Source: Bacteroidota bacterium
GTDB lineage: Bacteria > Bacteroidota > Bacteroidia > Bacteroidales > F082
Length of the DNA: 22,269 bases
Reading direction: 5' to 3'
NCBI GenBank assembly: GCA_002686705.1
Contig: NYYH01000010.1
Location: 9,494-31,762, forward strand
How positions within the stretch are numbered: position 1 is the stretch's first letter; each line of letters opens with the position of its first letter. Positions 14,139 to 21,087 of this stretch are shown one piece after another. The translations under genes were made by a program, and so were the position numbers. The notes beneath the pieces were generated by a model, which saw only the letters and a program-made list of their open reading frames with translations, did not search any database and was not told the origin of the DNA.

Positions 14139-14169
14139 CTTGCTTTTCCGTTCTATTTTTTTATCTTTG
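14139..14169 (+). promoter_or_regulatory. Bacteroidetes-type promoter of the T6SS baseplate operon
   Basis: CTTG (14139-14142, one mismatch to TTTG) and a perfect TAnnTTTG box TATCTTTG (14162-14169) are separated by 19 bases. The expected start near 14176 gives a leader of about 95 bases before the first T6SS gene. The remaining 13945-14138 stretch holds nothing recognisable beyond AT-rich sequence. Confidence 0.55.
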
Positions 14170-14271
14170 AGGACCATAATGTAATTTACTGCCTTTGTTT
14201 TGTGCTTCTTCTATCTCAGGTATTTAAAATTTCAGGTGCTATTTTACCTCTGAAAACTCTTGCTAAAATTA

Positions 14272-15210
14272 ATGAAGTCCTATAAAAAAATAGCTGAATC
14301 ACTCAGGTCAAGTTTGTCAGATATTAAGGCTGAAGTACTTGCTGGCGATTTAATTGACAAAGGATTCGATATTGAAGATATTCTCTTCAAACATTTAGGT
14401 CTATTCAGTCGGAATTACTCAAAGGATGTTTCTGATGTTTATGCAGACATGGTTCGAAAGGTCATTGTATTTCAAATTGCTAGGGATGGTTTATATGATG
14501 TATTACCAGAAGGTCTGTTTCATCCAGCTACCAGGTACAGCAATATCGATACTGAAGAGCGAAAACATGAATTTGAGAAGCAAAAGCAGGAAGAAATTAA
14601 TGCACGAAAATTCTTAATACCAATCGATAATGAACTCTTTCTTCTCAGGGTAAAACAAGAACTTGAATTACTGAAATTAATCAGGGATCCACTAAGTGTA
14701 TTCAAAGAAATTTTTCCGAATAACATTAACATCCCTCCCGATTTTCATAGAAGACTAATTTCGTTGTTACCCTTTAGTAACGAAATAAAAGGAAATATCG
14801 AATTTACTTCATTCTGCCTTTCTGAGATCCTAGGTAAGAAAATATCTGCAACGAGTTATTATCAGAACAAAAATTTCAACAATACCGATTCCACTAGCTG
14901 TTCATTAAATAACAATATTCTATTAGGGGATAATCTTATCTGCGGCAGTAATTTTATTGAGGTCATTCTTACTTGGAAGTTCACGATTATAATAGAAGAT
15001 GAAACCAGTATCCCATTCTACAATGATGTAGAAAATGGTATTGGCAGGAAATTGATTGATAGTTTCTATCGCTATTTTATTCCAGTTGAAGTAGAAGTTG
15101 AAACAAACATTATTTGTAATGTTAGCACTACCCTTGTTTTGGAAGACGAAACAGGCTCAGTGGAGCATCGAAAACCGGAATTATACCTCGGGTATAATAC
15201 TGCAATCTAA
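14272..15210 (+). CDS. tssG: Type VI secretion baseplate protein TssG-like
   Basis: The protein is 312 residues from the ATG at 14272 (MKSYKKIAESLRSSLSDIKA); an upstream TTG at 14260 is less likely. I assign TssG mainly from context (TssK, TssE and TssF follow) and from the second half: RRLISLLPFSNEIKGNIEFT, LGDNLICGSNFIEV and the end KPELYLGYNTAI. The LG(Y/V)-x-T-x-(L/I) end and the preceding short beta repeats are common in TssG proteins. Together with TssF and TssE it would form the wedge of the cytoplasmic baseplate on which tube and sheath assemble. The first 100 residues contain no family signature I can name, and a lysine/glutamate-rich helix (about 93-110) links the halves. Divergence of this degree is usual for the Bacteroidota-specific subtype iii. 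Confidence 0.65.
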   Translation: MKSYKKIAESLRSSLSDIKAEVLAGDLIDKGFDIEDILFKHLGLFSRNYSKDVSDVYADMVRKVIVFQIARDGLYDVLPEGLFHPATRYSNIDTEERKHEFEKQKQEEINARKFLIPIDNELFLLRVKQELELLKLIRDPLSVFKEIFPNNINIPPDFHRRLISLLPFSNEIKGNIEFTSFCLSEILGKKISATSYYQNKNFNNTDSTSCSLNNNILLGDNLICGSNFIEVILTWKFTIIIEDETSIPFYNDVENGIGRKLIDSFYRYFIPVEVEVETNIICNVSTTLVLEDETGSVEHRKPELYLGYNTAI

Positions 15211-15227
15211 GAATGAATTAATTGAAA

Positions 15228-16361
15228 ATGACAAAAGATAATACTATGCACAATAAGATTAATTACAAGCAAATAAATTGGACTGACGGCATGAAAATTA
15301 ATAAGGATCATTTCATTGGTCTTGAAAATTATTTTACTGCCTGTGATGCAGATGTCAGAAGAATATATTTAGATGAGTACAGTTATGGATTGATGCCTCT
15401 AAAAAGCCCGAAAGATAAAAACCTGGAATTTGAAGCCTTTATTGATGACCAGAAAAATCTTAAAGTCAAAGTGCTAACATGCCGTGCCATTACCCAGGCA
15501 GGATATCTTATCGATATTTCAAATGGCAGTACCGAAACTTCCAATGGAATCAATCTAAACGTTGAGGCCACACTAGCAATATCTAATATGCAGGAAAAAG
15601 AGTTTTACGTTGTCATTTCTGTAAACCCGTTTTCAAGAATACCAATTGGTCAGGCAGTATCTTCTGAGAGTCCACTCAGGCAACCACTTGTTATACCTGA
15701 ATACTCATTACAAATTGTACACGCTACACCTAATATACTCGCTAGCCTGGAACCTGATTTATTACCACTAGGTAAAATTTCTGTCGTAAATATCAAACCG
15801 GAAATTGACACAACTTATATCCCTCCATGCACATCAATGAACTGCCATAATAAATTACAGGAATTTCATGAGTTTGCAACAAAGAGTATCAATGCATTGG
15901 AAATGAATGTTGTTGAACTGATTGCAGAGGTCAATTTGAAAGCCACATCCAAAGCTCTTATTGATATAATCCTGTATCTGGCTGAAAACTTACTATACTA
16001 TTTAAATGACAAAATATTCGAATTTAAGTGGTTGTTGAAATCTAAACCGCCGGTTTTTCTTATATCCAGTATTGTGAGTATGGCACATACTATTAAAAAC
16101 GCCATAGAAACCAGAACGCCGGAAGAAAGAGAAAAACTGTTGAATTATTTTTCACAGCATTTTGATATAAATCCGGCAAAATTCAAACAATTGCTTGATA
16201 TTACCATCGGAATAGATTATCAACATACAGACATAAACCAATCATTTATAAAAGCAGAGGATTTCATTAATGTGATCTCCCTACTTTTTAATGAATTGAA
16301 AAAGATGGAATTTATCGAGGGTGTTACCAGAACAAGAAAGATAGATATAATTATAAGGTAG
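15228..16361 (+). CDS. tssK: Type VI secretion baseplate protein TssK-like
   Basis: The protein is 377 residues from the ATG at 15228; an in-frame TTG at 15222 and an ATG at 15246 are alternatives. INWTDGMKINKDHFIGLENY (about 16-35) corresponds to the conserved TssK opening (V-x-W-x-E-G-M-x-L-x-P-Q-H-F), with W18, G21, M22, H28 and F29 in register. A beta-rich shoulder domain follows (to about 200), then a mostly helical stretch (LQEFHEFATKSINALEMNVV to DKIFEFKWLLK), and a C-terminal domain. TssK links the baseplate wedge to the membrane complex. It starts 17 bases after tssG, consistent with one operon. At about 380 residues it is shorter than the roughly 440 of proteobacterial TssK, as seen for subtype iii. 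Confidence 0.8.
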   Translation: MTKDNTMHNKINYKQINWTDGMKINKDHFIGLENYFTACDADVRRIYLDEYSYGLMPLKSPKDKNLEFEAFIDDQKNLKVKVLTCRAITQAGYLIDISNGSTETSNGINLNVEATLAISNMQEKEFYVVISVNPFSRIPIGQAVSSESPLRQPLVIPEYSLQIVHATPNILASLEPDLLPLGKISVVNIKPEIDTTYIPPCTSMNCHNKLQEFHEFATKSINALEMNVVELIAEVNLKATSKALIDIILYLAENLLYYLNDKIFEFKWLLKSKPPVFLISSIVSMAHTIKNAIETRTPEEREKLLNYFSQHFDINPAKFKQLLDITIGIDYQHTDINQSFIKAEDFINVISLLFNELKKMEFIEGVTRTRKIDIIIR

Positions 16362-16393
16362 AATTCATTTTCCAGTGATCAAATATTTTATCG

Positions 16394-16870
16394 ATGAAAC
16401 ATAAATATTATAGTATACCACTTGATTTTACTGATCTATTTCATAATGATACACATGTTGAGAGTTCTGGAAGGTCGCATGACCGCCTATTAAAAAAAAT
16501 CAGTTCTTTAAAAAGATCTATTAATGAACATATAGAGCTTATCATCATGACCCATATGGGAGAATACAAAAATAATAAGGATTATGGTTTTGTTTTATGG
16601 GATAGGGAATTTGAAAATATACAAATTGATAAATTCAATACCCATACCAACCCAAAACAGGATATGGAGACTAAATTAAATATCGCATTGTGTAAATTTG
16701 AACCTCGCCTTAAAAATATAAGGGCCAAGATATTATTCATGTCCAAGAAGAAATATAAAGGAAAAGAAATTAAATATTTTGTCAACATAACGGTAAAAGG
16801 GAAATTTGCAAATTTGATTGAACAACCTTATCAAAAGTCTTTCAGTTTTGCAATGAGCTCATTATATTAA
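16394..16870 (+). CDS. tssE: Type VI secretion baseplate protein TssE-like (gp25 family)
   Basis: The protein is 158 residues. The gp25/GPW fold is visible as SINEHIELIIMTHMGEYKNN (42-61), then the turn YGFVLWD (64-70). The helix LNIALCKFEPRLKNIRAKIL (95-114) contains the hallmark E103-P104-R105-L106, and two C-terminal beta strands end the protein. In phage T4 gp25 and TssE this EPR motif helps trigger sheath assembly on the baseplate. N-terminal YYSIPLDFTDLF resembles the family start. The gene begins 32 bases after tssK and ends 11 bases before tssF. All key residues are intact. Confidence 0.85.
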   Translation: MKHKYYSIPLDFTDLFHNDTHVESSGRSHDRLLKKISSLKRSINEHIELIIMTHMGEYKNNKDYGFVLWDREFENIQIDKFNTHTNPKQDMETKLNIALCKFEPRLKNIRAKILFMSKKKYKGKEIKYFVNITVKGKFANLIEQPYQKSFSFAMSSLY

Positions 16871-16881
16871 ATACACTGTTT

Positions 16882-18738
16882 ATGGAAAACCGGCATGACA
16901 TAAAAAAAAGAATGATTGCTTCTGCGGCAAAGATGTGGGGGATAACCAGTAAGGAAATGAAGACAGTAGATCCTCTGATATCCCTATTAATTGATGCCTG
17001 TGCTAGTGAAATTGAAAACATCTCTATATCTATCAACGAAGTTCGTCAAAACATGCAAATGAAACTGATGGAACTGCTTACACCACATAACTTAATAAGC
17101 CCTGTTCCTGCACGTGCAATTATGCATGCTCATCCTTTTGAGTATTGTAGCAGAGTGATGGAGGATCATGAGTTTTATTTTAAGAAGACAAGCCAAATAG
17201 ATAAGGAAGAGCCAGTAATGGAAATCTTTCTTAGCCCTATAAGGGAACACACGTTGTATGATGCAGATGTACAATTCATTGCTTCTGGAAATACTCTTTT
17301 CAGGATTGATTCGTCTTCAAGGAAAACTAAAGTGTGTAGTACGAAGTCACGTGAAGGGTTGGTTGATGTTTTATGGATTGGAATGAGGCTGAATAAATCG
17401 GTTACATCATTGAAGGGCATGTCATTTTACTTTGATATCGAAAATGTGAACGATCTTGAAGAAAAGCTTTTCTTTAATGCATTAAAAACAGGCATATGGG
17501 AAATAAATAACATAAAATTAAATGTACACTCTGGATATTGTGACACCGAGATTAATAATAACAAAAAACAAATTAAACTTCCAACATCTGAGTTTAATAC
17601 GTCGTTTGCATTATCCCATCATGTACTTGATTTCTACAAAAAGTATTTTATTTCCTTTTCCGATGATCAAACTGACTCATTAATAACACAGGACTCATAT
17701 ATAGTTTATCCTGATTCCTTTACACAGATATTTGATCAGGTAGACCTTGAAGTAATTGATAGTAAGTTAGTATGGATAAAAGTGAGTTTTCCGCAATATA
17801 TCGCACAGCAACTGTTGGATCATGTAGTATGCACTGTAAACTGTTTCCCTGTTATAAACAGAAAAACCGAAAAGATTGTAATTACAGGTTACGAAAGGAT
17901 CAAGGAACTTTGGGCTGAACCCCATGAAGTTTTCTTTGATCTGAAGAACATAATATGTGACGAAGAGTTAGAGATAATACTCGGGGATAGTGAACCTAAG
18001 AATATGGAAGGCAAAGCACTCCTTACGCTTCGTAAAGATAACATCGGGCGAATGGACAGAAACAATGCTGTAGATATGATAACCAGGACAATTAATGCAT
18101 ACAAGAGCGAATATGCAGCCTTCTCAAAAATTAAAAGTATTGAGCCCGGTGATGTCGAAAAACTTTACGATGCGATACGCCCTTTTGAACATGGTATTGA
18201 TGAAATCCGTAACTACACTACCGGAACCAATCCCTATATAATGCTCAAAACCGATCCTGCAAAAGAGGATGTGGAAGTGGAACTAAGCTATTATCTTACA
18301 AATGGCAGCCTGGGCAACCAGATTCCAGCATACGAACCGATTAATTTCGACGGTGCTGATCTAATCAAAAATAAACTTTTTTTAATGACCCAATCAATGG
18401 GTGGAACAGATGTGAAACAGGATGAGGATTTAATGAGGGAATTCCGATATTCAGTACTAAGCCACGGCAGACTGGTTACTATTGAGGATATTAAAGCCTT
18501 GTGTGAAAGTCAATATGGTAAGTATGCTGATGCTATAGAAGTAAAAAAAGACGTGGAGACCAACACTCAAAATCAATCAGGTCTTACACGGATTATCAGT
18601 ATTTCCATCAACTTGAAAAAAAATATTGGACTAAAACCCGAAGAAATAAAATTTTTAAGGGATGACTTACAATTGCAGCTGGAAGAGAACTCGTTGAATG
18701 TATTGCCTTTTAAAGTTATTTTATTCAATAAAAATTAG
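16882..18738 (+). CDS. tssF: Type VI secretion baseplate protein TssF
   Basis: The protein is 618 residues, the usual size for TssF/VasA. The first 90 residues carry the family pattern: SAAKMWGI, V-D30-P-L-I-S-L-L-I-D-A-C-A-S-E-I-E-N-I (29-47), LLTPHNLISPVPARAIMHAH (65-84). The centre is beta-rich, and the last third contains AKEDVEVELSYYLTNGSLGN, GADLIKNKLFLMTQSMGGTD and TRIISISINLKKN, which match the typical C-terminal domain. TssF forms the core of the baseplate wedge with TssG and TssE. The start at 16882 follows tssE by 11 bases, and the next small gene begins 13 bases after its stop, so the unit is compact. No truncation or frame break is visible. Confidence 0.88.
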   Translation: MENRHDIKKRMIASAAKMWGITSKEMKTVDPLISLLIDACASEIENISISINEVRQNMQMKLMELLTPHNLISPVPARAIMHAHPFEYCSRVMEDHEFYFKKTSQIDKEEPVMEIFLSPIREHTLYDADVQFIASGNTLFRIDSSSRKTKVCSTKSREGLVDVLWIGMRLNKSVTSLKGMSFYFDIENVNDLEEKLFFNALKTGIWEINNIKLNVHSGYCDTEINNNKKQIKLPTSEFNTSFALSHHVLDFYKKYFISFSDDQTDSLITQDSYIVYPDSFTQIFDQVDLEVIDSKLVWIKVSFPQYIAQQLLDHVVCTVNCFPVINRKTEKIVITGYERIKELWAEPHEVFFDLKNIICDEELEIILGDSEPKNMEGKALLTLRKDNIGRMDRNNAVDMITRTINAYKSEYAAFSKIKSIEPGDVEKLYDAIRPFEHGIDEIRNYTTGTNPYIMLKTDPAKEDVEVELSYYLTNGSLGNQIPAYEPINFDGADLIKNKLFLMTQSMGGTDVKQDEDLMREFRYSVLSHGRLVTIEDIKALCESQYGKYADAIEVKKDVETNTQNQSGLTRIISISINLKKNIGLKPEEIKFLRDDLQLQLEENSLNVLPFKVILFNKN

Positions 18739-18751
18739 ACCAAAACTTATC

Positions 18752-18985
18752 ATGGACATCAACACAAAAAAAATAGAAATCATACAGCACATTACCAGAA
18801 TCCGGGATTCGGAACTTATTAACCAAATAGACCACTTTATCCGAAACCTGGATGACGATGACCGTTATTACAAACGCGAAAGGTTTAATGAGGATGGTGC
18901 ACCTAAAGACCAGGTAAAAGAAAAACCGAAACTTATTAATGAGGCGCGTAGAAAGCTTAAGGGAATATTTAATTTGTATAAATAA
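18752..18985 (+). CDS. Small helical protein downstream of tssF, copy 1
   Basis: The protein is 77 residues from the ATG at 18752, 13 bases after the tssF stop and in the same transcription unit. MDINTKKIEIIQHITRIRDS, then ELINQIDHFIRNLDDDD, predicts two N-terminal helices; a charged linker (RYYKRERFNEDGAPKDQVKE) and a C-terminal basic helix (INEARRKLKGIFNLYK) follow. The first 35 residues resemble the short helical N-terminus found on many small Bacteroidota antitoxin-like proteins (M-D-I-x-x-x-K-x-x-I-I-x-x-I). No toxin gene is adjacent, and a role in the T6SS is only inferred from position. The following open frame is a tandem relative. Confidence 0.65.
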   Translation: MDINTKKIEIIQHITRIRDSELINQIDHFIRNLDDDDRYYKRERFNEDGAPKDQVKEKPKLINEARRKLKGIFNLYK

Positions 18986-19139
18986 TCCCGAGACCTTAAT
19001 AAAGATAGACAGGTTTATACATGGTTTGGATTATGATGAAGGGGAAGAAAAATCGGAAGTCTCACAAAAAAAAGGGCCAGATAGGGTAAATGTAATCGTG
19101 AGTAAAATAAAATCGATGCTGAATATGTATGATAAATAG
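18939..19139 (+). pseudogene. Truncated tandem duplicate of the small helical protein, copy 2
   Basis: An open frame of 66 codons overlaps copy 1 by 47 bases in another frame. From NNPETLIKIDRFIHGLDYDE on it aligns with copy 1 (RDSELINQIDHFIRNLDDDD), and the ends also match (VSKIKSMLNMYDK against RRKLKGIFNLYK). The N-terminal helix MDINTKKIEIIQHITR of copy 1 is missing. The 15 residues that replace it (MRRVESLREYLICIN) come from reading the end of copy 1 in another frame. This suggests a duplication whose second copy lost its 5' end. It may be untranslated, or expressed through the overlap or a frameshift. Confidence 0.5.
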
Positions 19140-19212
19140 AAGAAAGTGAAAAGCTTAAAATGGCACAATTAACACATACCGGATAATGAGAGCCTAAAGG
19201 GAGTTACTTGCT

Positions 19213-19247
19213 TAAATAATCAAACTCTCGATGAGTTTGATTATTTA
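19213..19247. terminator. Strong hairpin at the end of the T6SS unit
   Basis: TAAATAATCAAACTC (19213-19227) pairs perfectly with GAGTTTGATTATTTA (19233-19247) around the loop TCGAT, a 15-base stem. It lies 74 bases after the last stop of the unit and 28 bases before the insertion sequence. No long T tract follows on the plus strand, so it may be a bidirectional or processing structure rather than a classic terminator. Confidence 0.6.
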
Positions 19248-19274
19248 CAAAAAGAAGCAAACGGATCCGAAATA

Positions 19275-20954
19275 CTTCCTGTTTTCGCCAAATGGGTCAC
19301 CTAAAGCTAAAATTCGATATTAAAAACAGCAAGTAACTCTTTTTGTTCTATGGTGTTAGCCATTACTATTTCAACTGTTTTATTAGAAATGGGTAATGTT
19401 GTTTTAACTCCATAAATAGATTTTAGGATATCTAATGCCTTTTCAGGGCTTAAGCCTGTTTTTTTTACGGAGAGTTGCCTTTCAAACTCTTTGTATAGTT
19501 TATAACTACAGAATGCAATTAGCAAATGAGTTTCTATTCTACTTGCTTTTCTATGATAAATGGGGCGAACTTTAAGATCTGTTTTAGATATCTTGAATGC
19601 CTTCTCTATTTGCCATAACTGCCTGTATTGTTCAATTACTTGCTTAGCATTTAAAGAAGCATTGGTGATGTAGCCTTTTAGGCCATCCCATTTACTGTCA
19701 TGGTTTATTTTCCCTAAATCCAAACGTATGGTAGCGTTTCCTTCAATTTTTAAAAACTTGTTGTACCCTCTATTGTTTATGTTTTCTTTAGTTAACTTGC
19801 CAGAGATGATTCGCTTTTGAAGTCTTTTAATTCCATTGTCCCTATTGTTTGCATCTTTTCTAGCCCGTTTTTCAGAGTAACTTACAATTAGTTTTGTCCG
19901 TTCTTCTTTTTCAAATTCGTGGATAGTATCACTTGCCCACTTCTTAGAAATAATCTGATCTTTTAGTTGTTTTGTTTCGTTTTTTATCCTTGCGCCCAGA
20001 ATAAATTCATAACCATGGCTTAGTAACTGTTCTATATTGTTCTTTGACAGAAGCCCTGCATCTGCAACCACAACCAACTTACCAGGATTATATCTTTTTT
20101 TGAAGTGCTCTAGCACAGGAATAAGCGTTTCTCCTTCATATTTGTTTCCTTCAAACATCTCAAATGCTAAAGGATAACCTCCGGTAGTAACCAATAATCC
20201 AAGAACAATTTGAGGGCAGTGTGGTTTTCCATCTTTACTAAACCCTAGTTTTCTTAGTTCATCTTCTCTGGAAGCCTCAAAGTACAAAGTGCTGACATCA
20301 TAGAAGATAGCTGATAAAACACCTTTAAAAAGTTTTAAGGTGTGCTGATAACTTATTAGTTGCAATTGTTCTTTGTATCCCTGATTGAGTTTGTCCAGAT
20401 AGCGGTAAACTGATGACATAGGGTAATGCTCCTGATAATGCCTTGACAAATACTCAATAGTTCTTAGTTTGCTGCCCGGGTAGAGTAATCTGGAAATTAT
20501 CAGATGACGTAAAAGTTTTTCCGGGATCTGATTGAAACCTATTTCATTGAATATGTTTACTAAAACAAGTTCTGTCCCTACAATGCGAACTGCTTGAATA
20601 CTTTTGCGAACAAAACTAATATGGTCTTCATCCTGATCATAAGTGAACTCAATAGCCTTTTGTTTAGTAAGTCTTTCTATCTCTTTTCGAGCTAAACTCT
20701 CAAGTTGATTAATATCACTCTCTCTTTTAGCAGAACCCATTGACTTAATGAGTTTTTGATTACCATATTGCTTCTCTAAAATGTAAATGCTTATACTTCC
20801 TGATGTATTTTTCTTTCTTCTAATGTACATAATTGGGAAACCCTAAAAGTACAAAGATACAAACGGGTCACCCGCACAAAAAATAAAACACCCTATTTAT
20901 AGGCTGTTCAGAGTAATAAAAGTGTTTTTATAAAAAAGTGGCGAAAACAGGAAG
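19275..20954 (-). mobile_element. IS1634-type insertion sequence
   Basis: The perfect 16-base terminal repeats CTTCCTGTTTTCGCCA (19275-19290) and TGGCGAAAACAGGAAG (20939-20954) bound a 1680-base unit with one transposase gene that fills almost all of it. I see no exact target duplication at these boundaries (GAAATA on the left against AACATG on the right), so the true ends may be a few bases different, or the flanks may have changed. Confidence 0.8.
19307..20830 (-). CDS. IS1634-family transposase (DDE type)
   Basis: The protein is 507 residues, intact. N-terminal MYIRRKKNTSGSISIYILEK is typical of the group. The catalytic triad is readable as D178 in AIFYDVSTLYFEA, D257 in VVVADAGLLS, and E409 in RQLWQIEKAFKISKTDLKVR, the last being the conserved YREKW-type region with W406. 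A long insertion between the second and third acidic residues (about 150 residues) is usual for the IS4-related superfamily to which IS1634 belongs. The enzyme cuts and joins the element's ends. There is no sign of decay, so the copy may still be active. It is encoded opposite to the T6SS operon and 167 bases beyond the last small open frame. Confidence 0.93.
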   Translation of the reverse strand: MYIRRKKNTSGSISIYILEKQYGNQKLIKSMGSAKRESDINQLESLARKEIERLTKQKAIEFTYDQDEDHISFVRKSIQAVRIVGTELVLVNIFNEIGFNQIPEKLLRHLIISRLLYPGSKLRTIEYLSRHYQEHYPMSSVYRYLDKLNQGYKEQLQLISYQHTLKLFKGVLSAIFYDVSTLYFEASREDELRKLGFSKDGKPHCPQIVLGLLVTTGGYPLAFEMFEGNKYEGETLIPVLEHFKKRYNPGKLVVVADAGLLSKNNIEQLLSHGYEFILGARIKNETKQLKDQIISKKWASDTIHEFEKEERTKLIVSYSEKRARKDANNRDNGIKRLQKRIISGKLTKENINNRGYNKFLKIEGNATIRLDLGKINHDSKWDGLKGYITNASLNAKQVIEQYRQLWQIEKAFKISKTDLKVRPIYHRKASRIETHLLIAFCSYKLYKEFERQLSVKKTGLSPEKALDILKSIYGVKTTLPISNKTVEIVMANTIEQKELLAVFNIEF

Positions 20955-21073
20955 AACATGGAATATTTTTTTAATTTTGAATAAAATACATTTATCCATA
21001 ATAAAAAATCGGACTTAAGTACATTAATTGGCATCTTCCGAAAAACTTAATCATTTATATTAAAATAATTAAA

Positions 21074-21079
21074 AAGGAG
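21074..21079 (+). promoter_or_regulatory. Strong Shine-Dalgarno site of the PSD-like gene
   Basis: AAGGAG within AAAAAGGAGA, with eight bases before the ATG at 21088. Most genes in this window have no such site, as expected for Bacteroidota, so this decides the start and is unusual here. Confidence 0.75.
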
Positions 21080-21087
21080 AAATAACT

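Noticed and set aside
15179..15197. Inverted repeat ATTATACC/GGTATAAT near the end of tssG
   Set aside because: It lies within the coding sequence, has no T tract and has downstream genes closely coupled; probably chance in AT-rich DNA.
12799..19300. Shared GGGTCAC words at the foldback unit (12801) and at the IS ends (19294, 20865)
   Set aside because: The match is only 7 bases, the two IS copies are in direct rather than inverted orientation, and neither is part of the 16-base IS ends.
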